Origin: Chloroflexota bacterium
GTDB lineage: Bacteria > Chloroflexota > Dehalococcoidia > Lucifugimonadales > VGZR01
Length of the DNA stretch: 7,152 nucleotides
Assembly (NCBI GenBank): GCA_027625225.1
Contig: JAQBWG010000097.1
Span: forward strand, 1 to 7,152
Reading direction: 5' to 3'
Of the stretch, positions 5,801-7,152 are shown in pieces. The notes under the pieces were generated by a model, which had not been told where the DNA came from, made no database searches, and saw only the letters and a list, made by a program, of their open reading frames with translations. The first letter of the stretch is position 1; every line of letters starts with the position of its first letter. The translations under genes were made by a program, and so were the position numbers.

Positions 5801-6325
5801 GTGATACGGAGCGTGAATGGCAAGACGCCGAAGATACATCCCGGCGCGTTCGTGAGCGAGGCGGCGTATGTGGTGGGCGACGTGGAGATCGGCGATGGAT
5901 CGAGTGTATGGCCGGGTACGGTTATACGTGGTGACTCCGGGAAAATAACCATCGGCAAACGTACCTGCATTCAGGACAACTCGGTGGTACATGGCGATGC
6001 CGGTGTACGCATAGGCGACGATGTGGTTATCGGCCACCGTGTGCTGTGCCATGCCAAACAAGTGGGCAACGGGACGCTGCTGGGAAATGGGTGCATCGCC
6101 AACGACGGTGTGGTCATCGGCGAAGAAAGCCTGGTCGCATCGGGTGCCATGATTGTGGACAGGATGGAGATTCCGGCACGGTCGGTCGTGGTGGGTATGC
6201 CTGCGCGGGTACGCCGTGAGGTGACCGACAAAGACCTGGAGCGCATCAAGGGCTACCGGGAGATTTATATCCGCAATACCGCCATGTACAAAGCCGAGGG
6301 CGGTCTCGCGTCAGATTCTTTATAA
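5801..6325 (+). CDS. Gamma-carbonic anhydrase-like left-handed beta-helix protein (CamH/YrdA/PaaY type)
   Basis: This 174-residue cytoplasmic protein is a hexapeptide-repeat left-handed beta-helix, expected to form a trimer with metal sites between subunits. Isoleucine/valine-led hexads run from about residue 12 to 135, for example V-V-G-D-V-E, I-G-D-G-S-S and V-V-I-G-E-E. The three metal-binding histidines of the family are present as H64, H79 and H84, with the 5-residue spacing of the last pair seen in Cam. Structural R43, D45, Q58 and D59 also match. The acidic loop carrying the proton-shuttle Glu of archaeal Cam is absent, as in CamH. Family members reversibly hydrate CO2, but many (PaaY, YrdA) lack shown activity or act as thioesterases, so activity here is unproven. 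It starts with GTG, with GAGGT 6 nt upstream. The downstream dehydrogenase gene begins 9 nt after the stop, suggesting one transcript. Confidence 0.92.
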   Translation: MIRSVNGKTPKIHPGAFVSEAAYVVGDVEIGDGSSVWPGTVIRGDSGKITIGKRTCIQDNSVVHGDAGVRIGDDVVIGHRVLCHAKQVGNGTLLGNGCIANDGVVIGEESLVASGAMIVDRMEIPARSVVVGMPARVRREVTDKDLERIKGYREIYIRNTAMYKAEGGLASDSL

Positions 6326-6334
6326 GGGGCAGTG

Positions 6335-7152
6335 ATGAGAAGCAGTAAAAAAGACGTGTTCAGGGTTGGATTGACCAGCGACTTCATGAAGCCCGATGGG
6401 ACTATCGCCTACGGCGACATCGGACTGTCTGCACTCGACCAAGCCGACGGCGTGGAATGGAACTTCCTGGACAAGCAGGCGGAGATCTCTCCGGAAGTGG
6501 CCGATGAATACGATGCGTTGATTATGCTCTTTGGAGCAGTGACCAAAAAGACGGTACAGAGCGCCAAGCGGCTGAGCATAGTGTCTCGCTTCGGTGTGGG
6601 CTACGATGCGATAGACGTCCCTGCCTGCACCGAGCACGGCGTTATCCTGTCGACCACCGTCGGTGCCTCCACCCGCCCGGTGTCCACCATCGCCATGCTG
6701 TACATTCTGGCCACGTCTCACAAGCTGCAGGACAAAGACCGTATCGCACGGTCGTCCAGTTGGGACGAGCGGGCCAATTACATGGGAGTCGGCCTGACCG
6801 GGAGGACACTGTGCATCGTCGGGCTGGGCAACATCGGAAAGGATCTGGCCAAGCTGATACAGCCTTTCGAGATGCGGGTGATAGCCGTCGACCCCTACGT
6901 AAAGCAGAAGGATGCAAGCCCCTTAGGTGTCACGCTGATAGGCATGGAAGAGGCCATGAAGCAGGCAGACTTTGTGGTGGTGACCGCGGCTCTGACCGAA
7001 GAAACGCGGGGACTTGTTGGCGAGAAGGAGTTCGGACTCATGAAGCCCTCGGCCTTCTTCATCAACGTGGCGCGCGGCCCCATCGCTAATCAGGCTGCCC
7101 TGACCCGCGCCCTGTCAGAAGGCCGCATCGCCGGTGCGGGACTCGATGTGTT
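6335..7152 (+). CDS. D-isomer-specific 2-hydroxyacid dehydrogenase, D-3-phosphoglycerate dehydrogenase-like (3' end outside window)
   Basis: The first 272 residues of an NAD(P)-dependent 2-hydroxyacid dehydrogenase are present; the frame is still open at the last base. The substrate domain includes R-F-G-V-G-Y-D-A-I-D (85-94). The Rossmann motif G-L-G-N-I-G (163-168) is followed about 18 residues on by Asp186 (A-V-D-P-Y), which favours NAD over NADP. The catalytic Arg is R247 in I-N-V-A-R-G-P-I. The fragment stops at G-L-D-V, just before the expected catalytic Glu, and the His lies further on. Two departures from close relatives: the usual V-A-E after the V-G-A-S block is V-S-T (116-118), and the usual D-E after A-R-G-x-I is N-Q (252-253). 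The substrate could be 3-phosphoglycerate, glyoxylate/hydroxypyruvate or another acid. ATG 6335 has AAGGGG (6324-6329) 5 nt upstream, overlapping the previous stop. Confidence 0.93.
   Translation, partial: MRSSKKDVFRVGLTSDFMKPDGTIAYGDIGLSALDQADGVEWNFLDKQAEISPEVADEYDALIMLFGAVTKKTVQSAKRLSIVSRFGVGYDAIDVPACTEHGVILSTTVGASTRPVSTIAMLYILATSHKLQDKDRIARSSSWDERANYMGVGLTGRTLCIVGLGNIGKDLAKLIQPFEMRVIAVDPYVKQKDASPLGVTLIGMEEAMKQADFVVVTAALTEETRGLVGEKEFGLMKPSAFFINVARGPIANQAALTRALSEGRIAGAGLDV

Noticed and set aside
1..7152. CRISPR array, tRNA/rRNA, insertion sequence or prophage content
   Set aside because: I saw no regularly spaced repeats, no transposase or integrase motifs and no tRNA-like or rRNA-like stretch; nearly all sequence is explained by ordinary protein-coding genes.

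Overview
This window is a stretch of ordinary bacterial chromosome: compact genes, moderately high GC, short intergenic gaps, and no mobile elements, tRNA/rRNA genes or CRISPR arrays that I can see. The gene mix suggests a member of the Chloroflexota, perhaps Dehalococcoidia/SAR202-like: a DUF2851 protein, a TPR lipoprotein with a Pro/Thr linker, a CamH/PaaY-like hexapeptide protein and a metal-dependent D-threonine aldolase-like protein. This is inference from protein flavour, not from a marker gene.

Layout. (1) 1-453 is the 3' end of a D-threonine aldolase / D-serine dehydratase-like gene, closed by a strong intrinsic terminator (487-516). (2) 516-3831 is a metal-homeostasis operon: a promoter, a striking perfect inverted repeat across the -10, the predicted transcription start and the ribosome binding site, then a Fur-family repressor, a metal-binding lipoprotein (ZnuA/TroA type), an ABC ATPase (ZnuC type) and an ABC-3 permease (ZnuB type). 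Gaps are 7 and 10 nt, and the last pair overlap by 8 nt. (3) 3866-5116 encodes a DUF2851 protein of unknown function, 34 nt downstream and possibly co-transcribed. (4) 5127-5681 on the minus strand is a small TPR lipoprotein, convergent with the DUF2851 gene. (5) A 119-bp divergent intergenic region carries a TATAAT box and leads into a gamma-carbonic-anhydrase-like protein (5801-6325) and, 9 nt later, a D-3-phosphoglycerate-dehydrogenase-like 2-hydroxyacid dehydrogenase (6335 onward), which runs off the window.

How the genes fit together. The most coherent system is the autoregulated metal-uptake operon. The Fur-family protein probably binds the repeat array before its own gene when metal is plentiful and shuts off itself and the transporter. 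The lipoprotein would capture the metal outside the membrane, the permease would carry it in, and the ATPase would power the step. The metal is uncertain. The binding protein has the His-His-His-Asp ligand set of the Zn/TroA group. The regulator lacks the cysteine typical of the Zur sensing site and instead shows a Fur-like His/Glu/His/His/Glu set. I found no clearly novel multi-gene system. The best leads are the operator array, the regulator/transporter metal mismatch, and an apparently lost metal ligand in the first gene.
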